A program made the position numbers and the translations under genes. Shown here one piece after another: positions 6,284-15,137 of a DNA stretch of 20,576 bases. This DNA is from CAG-390 sp045633005 (lineage in GTDB: Bacteria; Bacillota; Clostridia; Oscillospirales; CAG-272): NCBI GenBank assembly GCA_045633005.1, contig JAZQXT010000039.1, forward strand, positions 1-20,576, in the 5' to 3' direction. Under the pieces are notes generated by a model. The model saw only the letters and a list, made by a program, of their open reading frames with translations, was not told the origin of the DNA and did not search any database. Each line of letters begins with the position of its first letter. Positions within the stretch are counted from its first letter, which is position 1.

Positions 6284-8751
6284 TTACCCAAAGGCTGTTC
6301 TTTCTTCTTTCTCTTAACGCACAGCGTTGCGGTGGTGAGAATTACGGGAACGAGAGCAAATCCGATAGCCGAGCCGCATCCGCCTTCCTCGGTGGGAGCG
6401 GGGGTAGTTGCGGGAGCGTCGGTCGCGGGGGGAGTTACCTCGCGGGGGAAGTCAGCGAGCGAGAGAGTCTGCTCGTAAACGATAGCGCCCGTGCTGTCGG
6501 CAGCCTTAACGTCAACGCTGTCGCCCTTTACGGTCAGCATCGAAACGGTGTACTTGCCGTCCTTAAAGCCGCCCGCCTCGACGTTTACAACGCCCTGCGT
6601 GTCGTCAACGGAGAAGCCGCCGCTGCACGCGCTGATTATGAGGGGTGCGCCCTTTGCGCGGAGAATTTCCATCCATTCGTTGTCGATAGCCGCCTCGTGG
6701 GAGATGACTACGATGTCCTTGGACTCGGCAATTTCAAGAGACTTGAGCCACTCGGTCTGCTTTTCACGAATGAGCTCGGTGAGAACAAGCTCGCCTGCGT
6801 CCTTTGCGCAATGCTCGCAAAGCGCGGCGTTGTCAAGTACGATAAAGGTGTGGCTTGCGGTGCTGAACGAGTAGTAGCGCTCGCCCGTTTCGGTGTGCAG
6901 ATAGAAGCCGAGGCGTGATGCGTAATCGCCCTTCATCTCAGCCGTGCCGCGCGTGTAAACAACGGGGTGAGTACCGCCCGAAGCCGCGTGGGTAGCCTGA
7001 AGAACGCCGTCAATGCCCTTCATTTCGGCAATATCGGCAACGCTGTCGCCGTTTACGGAAATTATCGCGGGCTTGCTTCCGAGCGCGGCAACTGCGGCGG
7101 AGAGGCGCGTCAGCGCGTCGTTTGCGGTATTAACGCCGATATCGGGGCAAACGAGAACGGGAATTTCATTCGTTGCGGTGTTCTTTTCGAACTTGTAATA
7201 ATCACTCACCGCCACGCTTCCGCGCGAGTATGAGTAGCCCGAATTTGCGCGCATATTGAAGCACGCAACGCGGTAGGAGTTGCCGTTAAGGTGCGCCTTC
7301 GGCACTTTTACCGAGTGTACGGTGTCGGTCGTGCGGATAAATCCGCCCGCCTCGTCAAAGACCTGATACAGCTTTCCGCCGAATTTATATTCGACGTACG
7401 CGCCTCCCGTCAACGAGGTCGACCAAACGATAGTGTAATAATCGCCGCCCGTTTCAAAAACGGTAGGGCCTCCCGTTACCTTGTTAGAGCCGCCCGCTCT
7501 CGTTTCGCTTCTTTGATTCAAGCCGAAAACGGGAGTTTTGGGAGTTTCGGGTGCGCTGAATTTATTTTGAATGGTAAAGGTCTTGCTCGCCTTTATTGAG
7601 CCGCTTGAGCTGGTTGCAACGTATTTTATCTTGTTGCCGTTAAACTCGTAAAGTCCGGCGGCACTCTGACCGAGCACTACCTGCTCGAACTGGAGTCCGT
7701 TGTTGCCCTTCGCCTCGAATCTGAAGGTGTGGTCGTGGCCGCAGATACCGAGCTGGAAGCCGAGGTGGCCCATACTCTTGGAAAGGTTTACGGTCTTACC
7801 TGCAAGGTTGCTGAGGCGGGGAATGTGGTAGATGGCAAGTCTGAACGCGAGGTCCTTGCGCGGAGAAAGGCTCTTGAGCCACTCGCTCTGCGCCGTAACG
7901 TATTCCTTGCAGTTTGCAAGTCCGCCGTATCCCTCGTAGAAGTCGCCCGCCTCCTCGGCGGTGTCGATTACTACGCCGTAAAGAGGTCCGTACTCGAAAT
8001 CAAAGTAGAACTGACCCGTCTCGGTCTTGAAATACTCAAGGAGCATAGTTCCGTACGAGCCGCGAGTTTCGTGGTTGCCGTGACCGTAAACTATGGGGAA
8101 GCGTCCGCCCGTGGCGTTAGCCATAAGGGGGAAGAATTTGTCAAGCATATCGCTGCGCTTGGGGAGAGCGTTTACGATATCACCCGTGAACACAACGAGG
8201 TCGACGTCCTTGCCCTTGTGCGCTTTGGCAACTGCCTGCGTGGTTTTAAGACCCTCGTGCGTGTCGGTCATCTGAAGAACGTTTACCGTTCCCGAGCCGT
8301 CGTAGCCCTTGAAGGGTATCTCGCCGCTCGAAATGGTCGCGCCGAAGGTAACGCCCGAGGCGTTGTTTGCGGTTACGACCTGCGAGTAAACGGTGTAGGT
8401 GTTGTTTGAAAGATGCTCGCGGGGCACTTTTACGCTATGCACATCCTCGTAGGTGCAAATAATGCCGTCTCTCTCATCGTAAACGGTGTATTCCTTGCCC
8501 TCATAGGTGTACTTTATGTAGCCCGTGCCTCTGAAGGTTGTGACCCAAATGACGTTGTAGCCGTCGCCGACCTCGTAAACGGCGGGATTTGCGCGGAAGT
8601 CTATCTTCGCGCTCGTTCCCGTCTTGTTAAGACCGAACGTGTCAACGTCGAACTTGACCGTCTCGGCGGCTGACGCGCTAAAGCTTATCACGCCGACGAA
8701 GGCGGACACGATCATAAGTGCCGACAAAAATGCGGATAAAAACTTTTTCAT
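6280..8751 (-). CDS. Secreted tandem metallophosphoesterase, Cys-TM-basic tail (paralog 1)
   Basis: 823 residues. Signal peptide 1-29 (cleavage near ASA-AE). A beta-sandwich resembling the purple acid phosphatase N-terminal domain (about 35-150) precedes a calcineurin-like phosphoesterase (155-395) with all metal motifs: DTH (163-165), GD (190-191), GNHE (225-228), YH (308-309), GHDH (338-341). Residues about 405-765 repeat this architecture, but the second enzyme domain has CPDIG, RGTAE and ACSGGF where ligands should be, keeping only GD (568-569) and SH (684-685). A Thr/Pro linker (773-788) leads to GGCGS, a hydrophobic stretch (795-811) and KRKKK. Expected role: a cell-surface phosphomonoesterase or phosphodiesterase, substrate unknown. 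GGAG lies 13 bases before the ATG. The stop lies in array D. Confidence 0.9.
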   Translation of the reverse strand: MKKFLSAFLSALMIVSAFVGVISFSASAAETVKFDVDTFGLNKTGTSAKIDFRANPAVYEVGDGYNVIWVTTFRGTGYIKYTYEGKEYTVYDERDGIICTYEDVHSVKVPREHLSNNTYTVYSQVVTANNASGVTFGATISSGEIPFKGYDGSGTVNVLQMTDTHEGLKTTQAVAKAHKGKDVDLVVFTGDIVNALPKRSDMLDKFFPLMANATGGRFPIVYGHGNHETRGSYGTMLLEYFKTETGQFYFDFEYGPLYGVVIDTAEEAGDFYEGYGGLANCKEYVTAQSEWLKSLSPRKDLAFRLAIYHIPRLSNLAGKTVNLSKSMGHLGFQLGICGHDHTFRFEAKGNNGLQFEQVVLGQSAAGLYEFNGNKIKYVATSSSGSIKASKTFTIQNKFSAPETPKTPVFGLNQRSETRAGGSNKVTGGPTVFETGGDYYTIVWSTSLTGGAYVEYKFGGKLYQVFDEAGGFIRTTDTVHSVKVPKAHLNGNSYRVACFNMRANSGYSYSRGSVAVSDYYKFEKNTATNEIPVLVCPDIGVNTANDALTRLSAAVAALGSKPAIISVNGDSVADIAEMKGIDGVLQATHAASGGTHPVVYTRGTAEMKGDYASRLGFYLHTETGERYYSFSTASHTFIVLDNAALCEHCAKDAGELVLTELIREKQTEWLKSLEIAESKDIVVISHEAAIDNEWMEILRAKGAPLIISACSGGFSVDDTQGVVNVEAGGFKDGKYTVSMLTVKGDSVDVKAADSTGAIVYEQTLSLADFPREVTPPATDAPATTPAPTEEGGCGSAIGFALVPVILTTATLCVKRKKKEQPLGK

Positions 8752-8802
8752 TCTGCTTGATTTTCTCCTTTGCGGTTTTGGTGTTAATGTTGATTCATAA
8801 TT

Positions 8803-8832
8803 ATAATACCATTTTTCTTATTGATTTGTCAA
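8803..8832 (-). promoter_or_regulatory. Promoter of paralog 1
   Basis: Minus-strand TTGACA (8827-8832) and TATTAT (8803-8808), 18-base spacer, in an AT-rich stretch; an overlapping TATAAT lies three bases further downstream. The leader is about 45 nt with AAAGGAG before the start. The arrangement is the same as upstream of paralog 2. Confidence 0.7.
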
Positions 8833-8871
8833 TATAAAAGAAACAAATTTCTTGCAGAACATGGCTTTTAA

Positions 8872-9120
8872 TGAAATATTTTGCTTGCGCAAAATATTAT
8901 ATTAAGGAAGCTTTTTGCATCGCAAAAAGCTTCCTATTGAAAATTGAACAGCGCACTCTCGCGCGTCATTCCGAAGTCGTGGCGCGTTGTTCCGCGACGC
9001 GACGAGCGAATCTCGCAAAAATTCCGCAGAATTTTTGCGCTTGATGTTCGCACCCGACTTTTCCCTTTTCGGACTCCCGCCGTGTGCTTGGGATGTGCTG
9101 AATGTTCGCGCCTACAATTT
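8872..9120 (-). repeat. Left arm of island 3: single array hairpin, L hairpin, R module, spacer
   Basis: One array-type hairpin ATTTTGC-TTGC-GCAAAAT (about 8876-8893), then ATTAAGGAA and a hairpin with stem GCTTTTTGC (about 8911-8931), then a reverse-strand R module with GCGTCATTCCGAAG and hairpin GCAAAAATTC-CGCA-GAATTTTTGC (9015-9038), then the spacer CTTGATGTTCG with GGACTCCCGCCGTGTGCT. Here the array is reduced to one unit. Confidence 0.8.
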
Positions 9121-9251
9121 GCCTCCCTTGTGTAAAGGGAGGTGGCATTTTCGCAAGAAAATGACGGAGGGATTGTCAAAAAAACTATATTTCGGGTTAA
9201 AAACAATCCCTCAGTCACCTTCGGTGACAGCTCCCTTTACACAAGGGAGCC
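9121..9251 (+). repeat. MITE-like inverted repeat, copy 2
   Basis: 131 bp bounded by GCCTCCCTTGTGTAAAGGGA and its near complement ending CACAAGGGAGCC. It has the inner GAGGGATTGTC/ACAATCCCTC pair with an AT-rich middle. It lies at the centre of island 3 and is the reverse orientation of copy 1. Confidence 0.88.
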
Positions 9252-9463
9252 TATGTCTGCAAGCGCATTTTAATAGTTCGTAGCCGTATTTTTTAGTACT
9301 ATTCCCTAATAAATCGGTTGGGTGCGAACATCAAGCGCCGTTTTTCTGCGGAAAAACGGCGAGATTCGCTCGTCGCGGCGCGGAACAACGCTCCACGACT
9401 TCGGAATGACGCAGGAGAGTGCGCTATTCCCGCTCTCTTTAAAGAACTTCGGAATGACGCAGG
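9252..9463 (+). repeat. Right arm of island 3: spacer and R module
   Basis: Spacer with TTTTAATAGTTCGTAGCCG, AATAAATCGGTTGGGTGCG and AACATCAAGCG, then hairpin GCCGTTTTTC-TGCG-GAAAAACGGC (9337-9360), GCGCGGAACAACGCTCC and two ACTTCGGAATGACGC segments. It closely matches 1-126 and 19850-20030. Confidence 0.85.
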
Positions 9464-9612
9464 GAAAACGGCAACGCCGTTTTCAGCGATATTCGCCTTG
9501 CGGCGAGCGATATTCAACCTTATGGTTGAGCGATATTGCGCCTTACGGCGCAGCGATATATTTTGCTTGCGCAAAATATTATATTAGGGAAGCTTTTTGC
9601 CTTGCAAAAAGC
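9464..9612 (+). repeat. Hairpin array E (linker GCGATAT)
   Basis: A hairpin at 9464-9484 (stem GAAAACGGC, loop AAC), then TCGCC-TTGC-GGCGA (9493-9506), TCAACC-TTAT-GGTTGA (9514-9529), TGCGCC-TTAC-GGCGCA (9537-9552), ATTTTGC-TTGC-GCAAAAT (9560-9577), and an end hairpin with stem GCTTTTTGC. Linkers GCGATAT occupy 9486-9492, 9507-9513, 9530-9536 and 9553-9559. The 7-nt spacing matches the other arrays but the linker sequence does not, while the two end hairpins are shared. Confidence 0.9.
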
Positions 9613-9623
9613 GTTTATAAAAC

Positions 9624-9659
9624 AAAAGAGATTGAAGCCTTGCGGCTTCAACCTCTTTT
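9624..9659 (-). terminator. Bidirectional terminator-like hairpin after paralog 2
   Basis: Long stem AAAAGAG.TTGAAGCC with loop TTGC and one mismatch, ending CTCTTTT. On the minus strand it is followed by TCTTTTGTTTT. An extra array-type hairpin TTTGCCC-TT-GGGCAAA (9670-9685) lies between it and the stop codon. Confidence 0.7.
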
Positions 9660-9689
9660 GTTCTTTATGTTTGCCCTTGGGCAAATATA

Positions 9690-12161
9690 TTATTCGTCCT
9701 TTTTCTTTCTCTTTACGCACAGCGTTGCCGAAGCAATTACTGCGGGGATGAGAGCAAAGCCGATAGCCGAGCCGCATCCGCCCTCCTCGGTAGCCGAGGG
9801 AGTAGAGTCGGGGGTGGAGTCGGGGGTGGTGTCGGCGGGGGGAGTTACCTCGCGGGGGAAGTCAGCGAGCGAGAGAGTCTGCTCGTAAACTACGGCGCCC
9901 GTGCTGTCGGCAGCCTTGACCGAAACGCTGTCACCCTTTACAGTGAGCATCGAAACGGTGTACTTGCCGTCCTTAAAGCCGCCCGCTTCGACGTTTATAA
10001 CGCCCTGCGTATCATCGACGGAGAAGGCGCCGCTGCACGCGCTGATAACGAGGGGCGCGCCCTTTGCGCGGAGAATTTCCATCCATTCGTTGTCGATAGC
10101 CGCCTCGTGGGAGATGACTACGATATCCTTGGACTGTGCAATTTCAAGAGACTTGAGCCACTCGGTCTGCTTTTCACGAATGACCTCGGGCAGAATAAGC
10201 TCGCCCGCGTTCTTTGCGCAATGCTCGCAAAGTGCGGCGTCGTCAAGAACGATGAAGGTGTAGTTCGTGGTGTTGAACGAGTAGTAGAACTCATTCGTGG
10301 TGGTGCGCAGGTAGAAGCCGAGGCGGGATGCGAATTCACCCTTCATCTCAGCCGCGCCGCGCGTGTAAACGACGGGGTGAGTACCGCCCGAAGCCGTGTG
10401 AGTCGCGTTGAGAACGCCAACGATGCCCATTTTCTTTGCGATGTCGGCAACGCTGTCGCCGTTGACCGAAACTATCGCGGGCTTGCTTCCGAGTGCGGCA
10501 ACCGCAGAGGAAAGGCGAGTCAGCGCGTCGCTTGCGAGGTTAACGCCGATATCGGGGCAAACGAGAACGGGAATCTCGGTTGCGGTTGCGTTGTTCTCAA
10601 ACTTATAATCCTTACTTACCGCCATACTTCCGCGGGAGAAGGTGTAGCCCGACTGCGAGCGCATATTGAAGCACGCAACGCGGTAGGTGTTGTTGTTAAG
10701 GTGCGCCTTCGGCACTTTTACCGTGTGTATGGTGTCGGTAGTGCGGACGAAACCGCCTGCCTCGTCGTATACCTGATAAACCTTGCCGTTGTAGGTGTAT
10801 TCAACGTACCCGCCGCCGTCCTTCGAGGTCGCCCATACGATGGTGTAGTAATTTCCGCCCGTTTCGAAAACGGTAGGCTCGGCGGTTACCTCGTTAGAGC
10901 CGCCCGCTCTCGTTTCGGTCTTCTGATTCAAGCCGAAAATGGGAGTCTTGGGAGTGCCGACGGCACCGAACTTGCTCTGAATGGTAAATTCATTGCTTAT
11001 TTTCTTGGAGCCGTTCTTGTCGGTTGCAACGTAGTTTATCTTGTCGCCGTTGAACTCGTAAAGTCCGCCGACGCTCTGACCGAGAACTACCTGCTCGAAG
11101 TTAAGTCCGTTGGTGCCCTTGTACTCGATTCTGTTGGAGTGGTCGTGACCGCAGATACCGAGCTGGAAGCCGAGGGGATTGAGATTCTTCGAAAGGTCAA
11201 CGCTACCGCCCGCAAGGGTCTGCAGGCGCGGAATGTGGTAGATAGCAAGTCTGTATGCGGCGTCCTTCTGGGGGGTGAGGGTCTTGAGCCACTCGCCCTG
11301 AGCCGCTACGTACTCCTTGTAGTTGGCAAGTCCGCCGTACGCCTTGTCGGAGTCAGCCTTGTCCTCGCCCGTATCAAGAACTACGCCGTAAAGCGGACCG
11401 TAGTTGAAGTCGAAGTAGAACTCGCCCGTTGAGGTCTCGAAATACTCAAGCAGCATAGTTCCGTACTTACCGCGCGTTTCGTGGTTACCGCGGCAGTAGA
11501 TTATGGGGAAGCGTCCGCCCGTGGCGTTAGCCATAAGGGGGAAGAGGTCGTCAAGGATGTCCTTGCGCTCGGGGAGGTCGTTTGCGATATCTCCCGTGAA
11601 TATGACAAGGTCAACGTCCTTGCCCTTGTGCGCTCTGACGACGTTCTGCGTACCTGCGTGCGCGTCGTGCGTATCGGTGATCTGGAGCACGTTTACCGTT
11701 CCCGAGCCGTCGTAGCCCTTGAAGGGGATAGCGCCGCTTGAAATGGTCGCGCCGTAGGTAACGCCCGATGCGTTGTTAGCCGTTACGACCTGCGAGTAAA
11801 CGGTGTATGTGTTGTTTGCAAGGTGCTCGTGGGGAACCTTTACGGTATGCACGTCCTCGTTGGTGCAGATAACGCCGTTATCCTCGTCGTAAACGGTGTA
11901 TTCCTTGCCCTCGTAGGTGTACTTTATGTAGCCCGTACCCTTAAAGGTGGTTACCCAGATGACGTTGTAGCCGTCGCCGACCTCGTAAACGCCGGGGTTT
12001 GCGCGGAAGTCTATCTTCGCGCTCGTGCCCGTCTTGTTAAGACCGAACGTGTCAACGTCAAACACGACCGTTTCAGCGGCGGACGCGCCAAAGCTTATCA
12101 CACCGACGAATGCGGAAACGATCATAAGTGCAGACAAAAATGCGGATAAGATCTTTCTCAT
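9690..12161 (-). CDS. Secreted tandem metallophosphoesterase, Cys-TM-basic tail (paralog 2)
   Basis: 823 residues, aligning without gaps to paralog 1 through residue 770 with about 80% identity by hand count, so a fairly recent tandem duplicate. Signal peptide 1-29. The first catalytic domain keeps DTH (163-165), GD (190-191), GNHE (225-228), YH (308-309) and GHDH (338-341). The second half (about 405-765) repeats the sandwich and enzyme fold but has lost the DxH, GNHE and GHxH motifs, like paralog 1. Divergence concentrates in 161-350, around the active-site loops. The tail has a (D)STPDSTP linker, GGCGS (794-798), a hydrophobic segment and KRKKKDE. It has its own promoter. AAGGAG lies 11 bases before the start. 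Substrate unknown. Confidence 0.9.
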   Translation of the reverse strand: MRKILSAFLSALMIVSAFVGVISFGASAAETVVFDVDTFGLNKTGTSAKIDFRANPGVYEVGDGYNVIWVTTFKGTGYIKYTYEGKEYTVYDEDNGVICTNEDVHTVKVPHEHLANNTYTVYSQVVTANNASGVTYGATISSGAIPFKGYDGSGTVNVLQITDTHDAHAGTQNVVRAHKGKDVDLVIFTGDIANDLPERKDILDDLFPLMANATGGRFPIIYCRGNHETRGKYGTMLLEYFETSTGEFYFDFNYGPLYGVVLDTGEDKADSDKAYGGLANYKEYVAAQGEWLKTLTPQKDAAYRLAIYHIPRLQTLAGGSVDLSKNLNPLGFQLGICGHDHSNRIEYKGTNGLNFEQVVLGQSVGGLYEFNGDKINYVATDKNGSKKISNEFTIQSKFGAVGTPKTPIFGLNQKTETRAGGSNEVTAEPTVFETGGNYYTIVWATSKDGGGYVEYTYNGKVYQVYDEAGGFVRTTDTIHTVKVPKAHLNNNTYRVACFNMRSQSGYTFSRGSMAVSKDYKFENNATATEIPVLVCPDIGVNLASDALTRLSSAVAALGSKPAIVSVNGDSVADIAKKMGIVGVLNATHTASGGTHPVVYTRGAAEMKGEFASRLGFYLRTTTNEFYYSFNTTNYTFIVLDDAALCEHCAKNAGELILPEVIREKQTEWLKSLEIAQSKDIVVISHEAAIDNEWMEILRAKGAPLVISACSGAFSVDDTQGVINVEAGGFKDGKYTVSMLTVKGDSVSVKAADSTGAVVYEQTLSLADFPREVTPPADTTPDSTPDSTPSATEEGGCGSAIGFALIPAVIASATLCVKRKKKDE

Positions 12162-12206
12162 TCTACTCTTTTCTCCTTTTTAGTTTTTGAGTATATAACT
12201 AATTAT

Positions 12207-12236
12207 ATAATATCATTTTTTATATCGTTTTGTCAA
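12207..12236 (-). promoter_or_regulatory. Promoter of paralog 2
   Basis: Minus-strand TTGACA (12231-12236) and TATTAT (12207-12212) with an 18-base AT-rich spacer. It sits in the 141-bp gap after the dockerin gene, so paralog 2 can be expressed independently. Confidence 0.72.
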
Positions 12237-12271
12237 TATTAAAATGAAATTATTACCTTGAAATATAAACG

Positions 12272-12293
12272 GGGGCTTCCCGCAGGAAGCCCC
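12272..12293 (-). terminator. Hairpin after the 933-residue dockerin gene
   Basis: Stem GGGGCTTCC (12272-12280), loop CGCA, GGAAGCCCC (12285-12293), nine bases from the stop codon. On the minus strand it is followed by CGTTTATATTT, a moderate U-rich tract. An identical stem follows the neighbouring dockerin gene. Confidence 0.6.
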
Positions 12294-12302
12294 GAAAAGG
12301 TT

Positions 12303-15104
12303 TTAGCTTAAGTCTTTTACAACGCCCGAAAGGTATGAGTTTACGAGAAGCAGGTCAAGCGAGGTGATCGCTCCGTCGCCGTTGGCGTCAGCCGCGTAGG
12401 CGTAAAAGCCGCTCGGTGCTTCGTCCTCGATGACGGCGTTTTTCATTTCCATATAATCGCTTGCATCAATGCTTCCGTCGCCGTCAAGGTCGCCCAAAAT
12501 ATTAAGCGTTACGGTGTCAAGCACTCTGCCGTCTACGGTGAGCGTTATAGTCGCGCCCGTGCCCACGCCGCTGATGCTTACGCCGCTCGTGTTGGCAAGG
12601 GATGCGCGTATAGCGTCAAGCGTTGAGCCGTCCTTTACGCCGTAGAGCATACCGCCCTTGACGTAAAGTCCCGAATCTTGCTTGGGGGCTATAGCGTACG
12701 CTGAATTGGGAGTTCCCGTTTCGGTCGCGCCCGATATGGTAAAGCTTCGCTCGCATATAACCGCGCCGCCGTCGTCAAGCACGCGCACGCTTGCACCGTT
12801 CGGCGTAAGCAGTACGTCGGCAACCGTCGCGCTTGCGTCTGCGGCGTTGTAGCCGCCGCCCTCGACGGAAAGCACTCTGCCGTCGGTTACGGTAATTCCA
12901 AAGCTTCCCGCGGTATCGTTGCCCGACACGAAGATGTCCGCGCCCTTGGCTTCAAGGGTCTTGCGCCAAGAATAGCCCGATTTCGCATCGTAGGTGTCAA
13001 GCGGAATGTGGGAAATAACTACAAGGTTTTTGCCACTATCCGCGCGCAACGAGTTTATCCACTTGTTTTGCGCTTCAAGGTAGCTCTTGCTTACAAGGAG
13101 CGAGGAGTGCGTATCCGCGATAGCGAGTGTGTCAAGCACCACGAAGGTGTAGTTCATATAGTCAACGGTGTAGTAGAACTTGTCGTTTTGCAGGTATCTT
13201 GTGAGCATTCCTGTGTAATAGCCGAGGTTGTCACGGTCACCGCGGACGTAGATAACGGGGTGAGCCGAGCTTGAAATATCGGCAAGTCCGTCTATCATAG
13301 AAACTATCGCGTCGGCATCGTATACCGATGCGCGCGAGTCGCCGTTCGCAATAATGAGCGCGGGGTTCGTGCCAAGCGCCTTGACGGCGGCGGTCACGGT
13401 CTCCTCGGTGTCGGTGGATGCGCTGGAAACGAGGTCGGGAACGTTGAAAACGCGCACCTCGTCGGAGGAGGCTTTGCATTCAAACGCGAAATACTCGCTG
13501 ATGCATCCATTTCCTTGTTTAAGGGTGTACGGCGCGTTGTACGTGGTGTATTCAAGTGCGCCCACGCGGTAGCTGTTGTTGTCAAGATGCGCCTTTGGAA
13601 CCTTTACCGTGTGTATTGGGTCGTAGGTTCGCCGCGCACCCGAAGTGCTGTCAAAATGCTGATATTTAACGCCGCCGTAGGTGTATTCGACGAACGCCAT
13701 CGCTCGCGTGGTGGTCGCAAAGCAGACGGTGTAGTATTCGGGGTCGCCGACCTCAAGCACTACGGGCTTTGTCGCAAAGGTAAGCCCCGTATTTGATACG
13801 CTTATCTGCTGTTCGCGTCCCGTTTCGCCGAGTGTGACCTCGTCGGGTGTACCCTTTACGCTTTCAAGCGTTATCGACTTGTCGATCTTTGTCGTTCCCG
13901 ACTGGCTCGCCGCGCGTACGTCAAGCGTTTTCGAGCCCGACGCGGTAGTTTCGAACGTCAGGCGCGCCGCCGTAACGTCGTTTGCGTAGGGGTCGCCGCC
14001 CACAACGATCTGCGGGAAGTTCAAATTGTACGAACCCTTGGCTTTCCAAGAGGTACTGTGATTGTGTCCGCAAATGCCAAAATGGAAGCCAAGCGAGTTC
14101 ATCAGGGGCGCATAGTTCATCGTGGTGGTGTTGCGGAGCTTGTTCAATATCGGAATGTGGTAGATAGCAAGGCTGAACGGCTTTGACGAGGGGCGCAGGG
14201 TGGAAAGCCACGCCTTTTGCTTTGCCATATACTCGTCAAAATTGGTTACCTGATTGTAGGGGTCATTGTTGCTCGGCGCTACGTCCTCGCCCGTGTCGAT
14301 AACAACGCCGTAGAGCGGTCCGTATTCAAAATCAAAGTAGAACTCGCCCGTTTCGGTGGGTACGTAATCAAGGAGCATCGCTCCGTAGCGTCCCCAGCCA
14401 TCGTGGTTGCCGCGGCAGAAAACTACGGGGAACTGACCGCGCGATACTTTGCTCATAATAGAAAATACGTAGGTTACTATTTCATCCTTGCTGCGAATGT
14501 AGCTTGCTACGTCGCCCGTGAAAACTATAAGGTCGGGCGTGGTGGAGAACTGCTTTGCCGCCGCAAGTGCGCGGTCGGCGTAGTTGTGCGTGTCCGTAAG
14601 CTGAAGGATGTCAATGCTCGTTTCGCTGTCGTATTTACGAAGCGTGAGCGGACCGCAGGAAATAGTCGTGCCGTAGCTCAACGACGTGGCGTTGTTGTTG
14701 GTGACTACCTGCGAGTAAACGGTGTAGGAGTTGCCGAGAAGATGCTCGTGCGGGACTTTTACGACGTGGATGTAATCGTTGGTCTTTACGATTCCCGCCA
14801 TCTCGTCGTACACGGTGTACTCCGTGCCGCCGTAGGTGTATTTGATATATCCCGTGCCGTCAAAGCTCGTCGCCCAGATAACGGCGTAACCGTCGCCCAT
14901 TTCGTAGACGGCGGGTGTTGCGCTGAATTTATACGAGTCGGTCGTGCCGCTCGTGGGGATAGCGTATGACGTGGGGTCAAAGGCGGACGTTTCAAAGGAC
15001 GTGAATTCCACTACGCCAACAAGCATCGAGCAGAAAATCACAAAGGAAAGCAGCGCGCTGAAAACGCGGTGGAAGCCCTTGGTATGGATGGATGTTACGT
15101 TCAT
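12303..15104 (-). CDS. Secreted tandem metallophosphoesterase with type I dockerin
   Basis: 933 residues from the ATG at 15104, chosen over an in-frame ATG 33 bases upstream because AAGGGAG sits just before it. Signal peptide about 1-41. PAP-like sandwich 43-158. Phosphoesterase domain 163-415 with DTH (171-173), GD (197-198), GNHD (232-235), YH (315-316), GHNH (346-349). A second sandwich (about 430-548) and a second, degenerate phosphoesterase domain (550-790) follow, with NGD (587-589), RGDRDN for the GNH motif, SH (698-699) and SGND for GHxH. A small Ig-like module (801-870) leads into a dockerin (871-933) with two calcium loops, DLDGDGSIDASD (872-883) and DANGDGAITSLD (906-917). It should bind a cohesin-bearing scaffold, which is not in the window. 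Probably the second gene of an operon with the gene at 15170-19000. Confidence 0.9.
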   Translation of the reverse strand: MNVTSIHTKGFHRVFSALLSFVIFCSMLVGVVEFTSFETSAFDPTSYAIPTSGTTDSYKFSATPAVYEMGDGYAVIWATSFDGTGYIKYTYGGTEYTVYDEMAGIVKTNDYIHVVKVPHEHLLGNSYTVYSQVVTNNNATSLSYGTTISCGPLTLRKYDSETSIDILQLTDTHNYADRALAAAKQFSTTPDLIVFTGDVASYIRSKDEIVTYVFSIMSKVSRGQFPVVFCRGNHDGWGRYGAMLLDYVPTETGEFYFDFEYGPLYGVVIDTGEDVAPSNNDPYNQVTNFDEYMAKQKAWLSTLRPSSKPFSLAIYHIPILNKLRNTTTMNYAPLMNSLGFHFGICGHNHSTSWKAKGSYNLNFPQIVVGGDPYANDVTAARLTFETTASGSKTLDVRAASQSGTTKIDKSITLESVKGTPDEVTLGETGREQQISVSNTGLTFATKPVVLEVGDPEYYTVCFATTTRAMAFVEYTYGGVKYQHFDSTSGARRTYDPIHTVKVPKAHLDNNSYRVGALEYTTYNAPYTLKQGNGCISEYFAFECKASSDEVRVFNVPDLVSSASTDTEETVTAAVKALGTNPALIIANGDSRASVYDADAIVSMIDGLADISSSAHPVIYVRGDRDNLGYYTGMLTRYLQNDKFYYTVDYMNYTFVVLDTLAIADTHSSLLVSKSYLEAQNKWINSLRADSGKNLVVISHIPLDTYDAKSGYSWRKTLEAKGADIFVSGNDTAGSFGITVTDGRVLSVEGGGYNAADASATVADVLLTPNGASVRVLDDGGAVICERSFTISGATETGTPNSAYAIAPKQDSGLYVKGGMLYGVKDGSTLDAIRASLANTSGVSISGVGTGATITLTVDGRVLDTVTLNILGDLDGDGSIDASDYMEMKNAVIEDEAPSGFYAYAADANGDGAITSLDLLLVNSYLSGVVKDLS

Positions 15105-15137
15105 TTTTTCTCCCTTCGATTTAATGAAGTCAAACAT

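Noticed and set aside
12303..15137. Longer start for the 933-residue protein at 15137 (and 19030 for the 1276-residue one)
   Set aside because: The upstream ATGs lack a ribosome site, whereas the internal ones have AAGGGAG or AAAGGAG at good spacing and give cleaner signal peptides.
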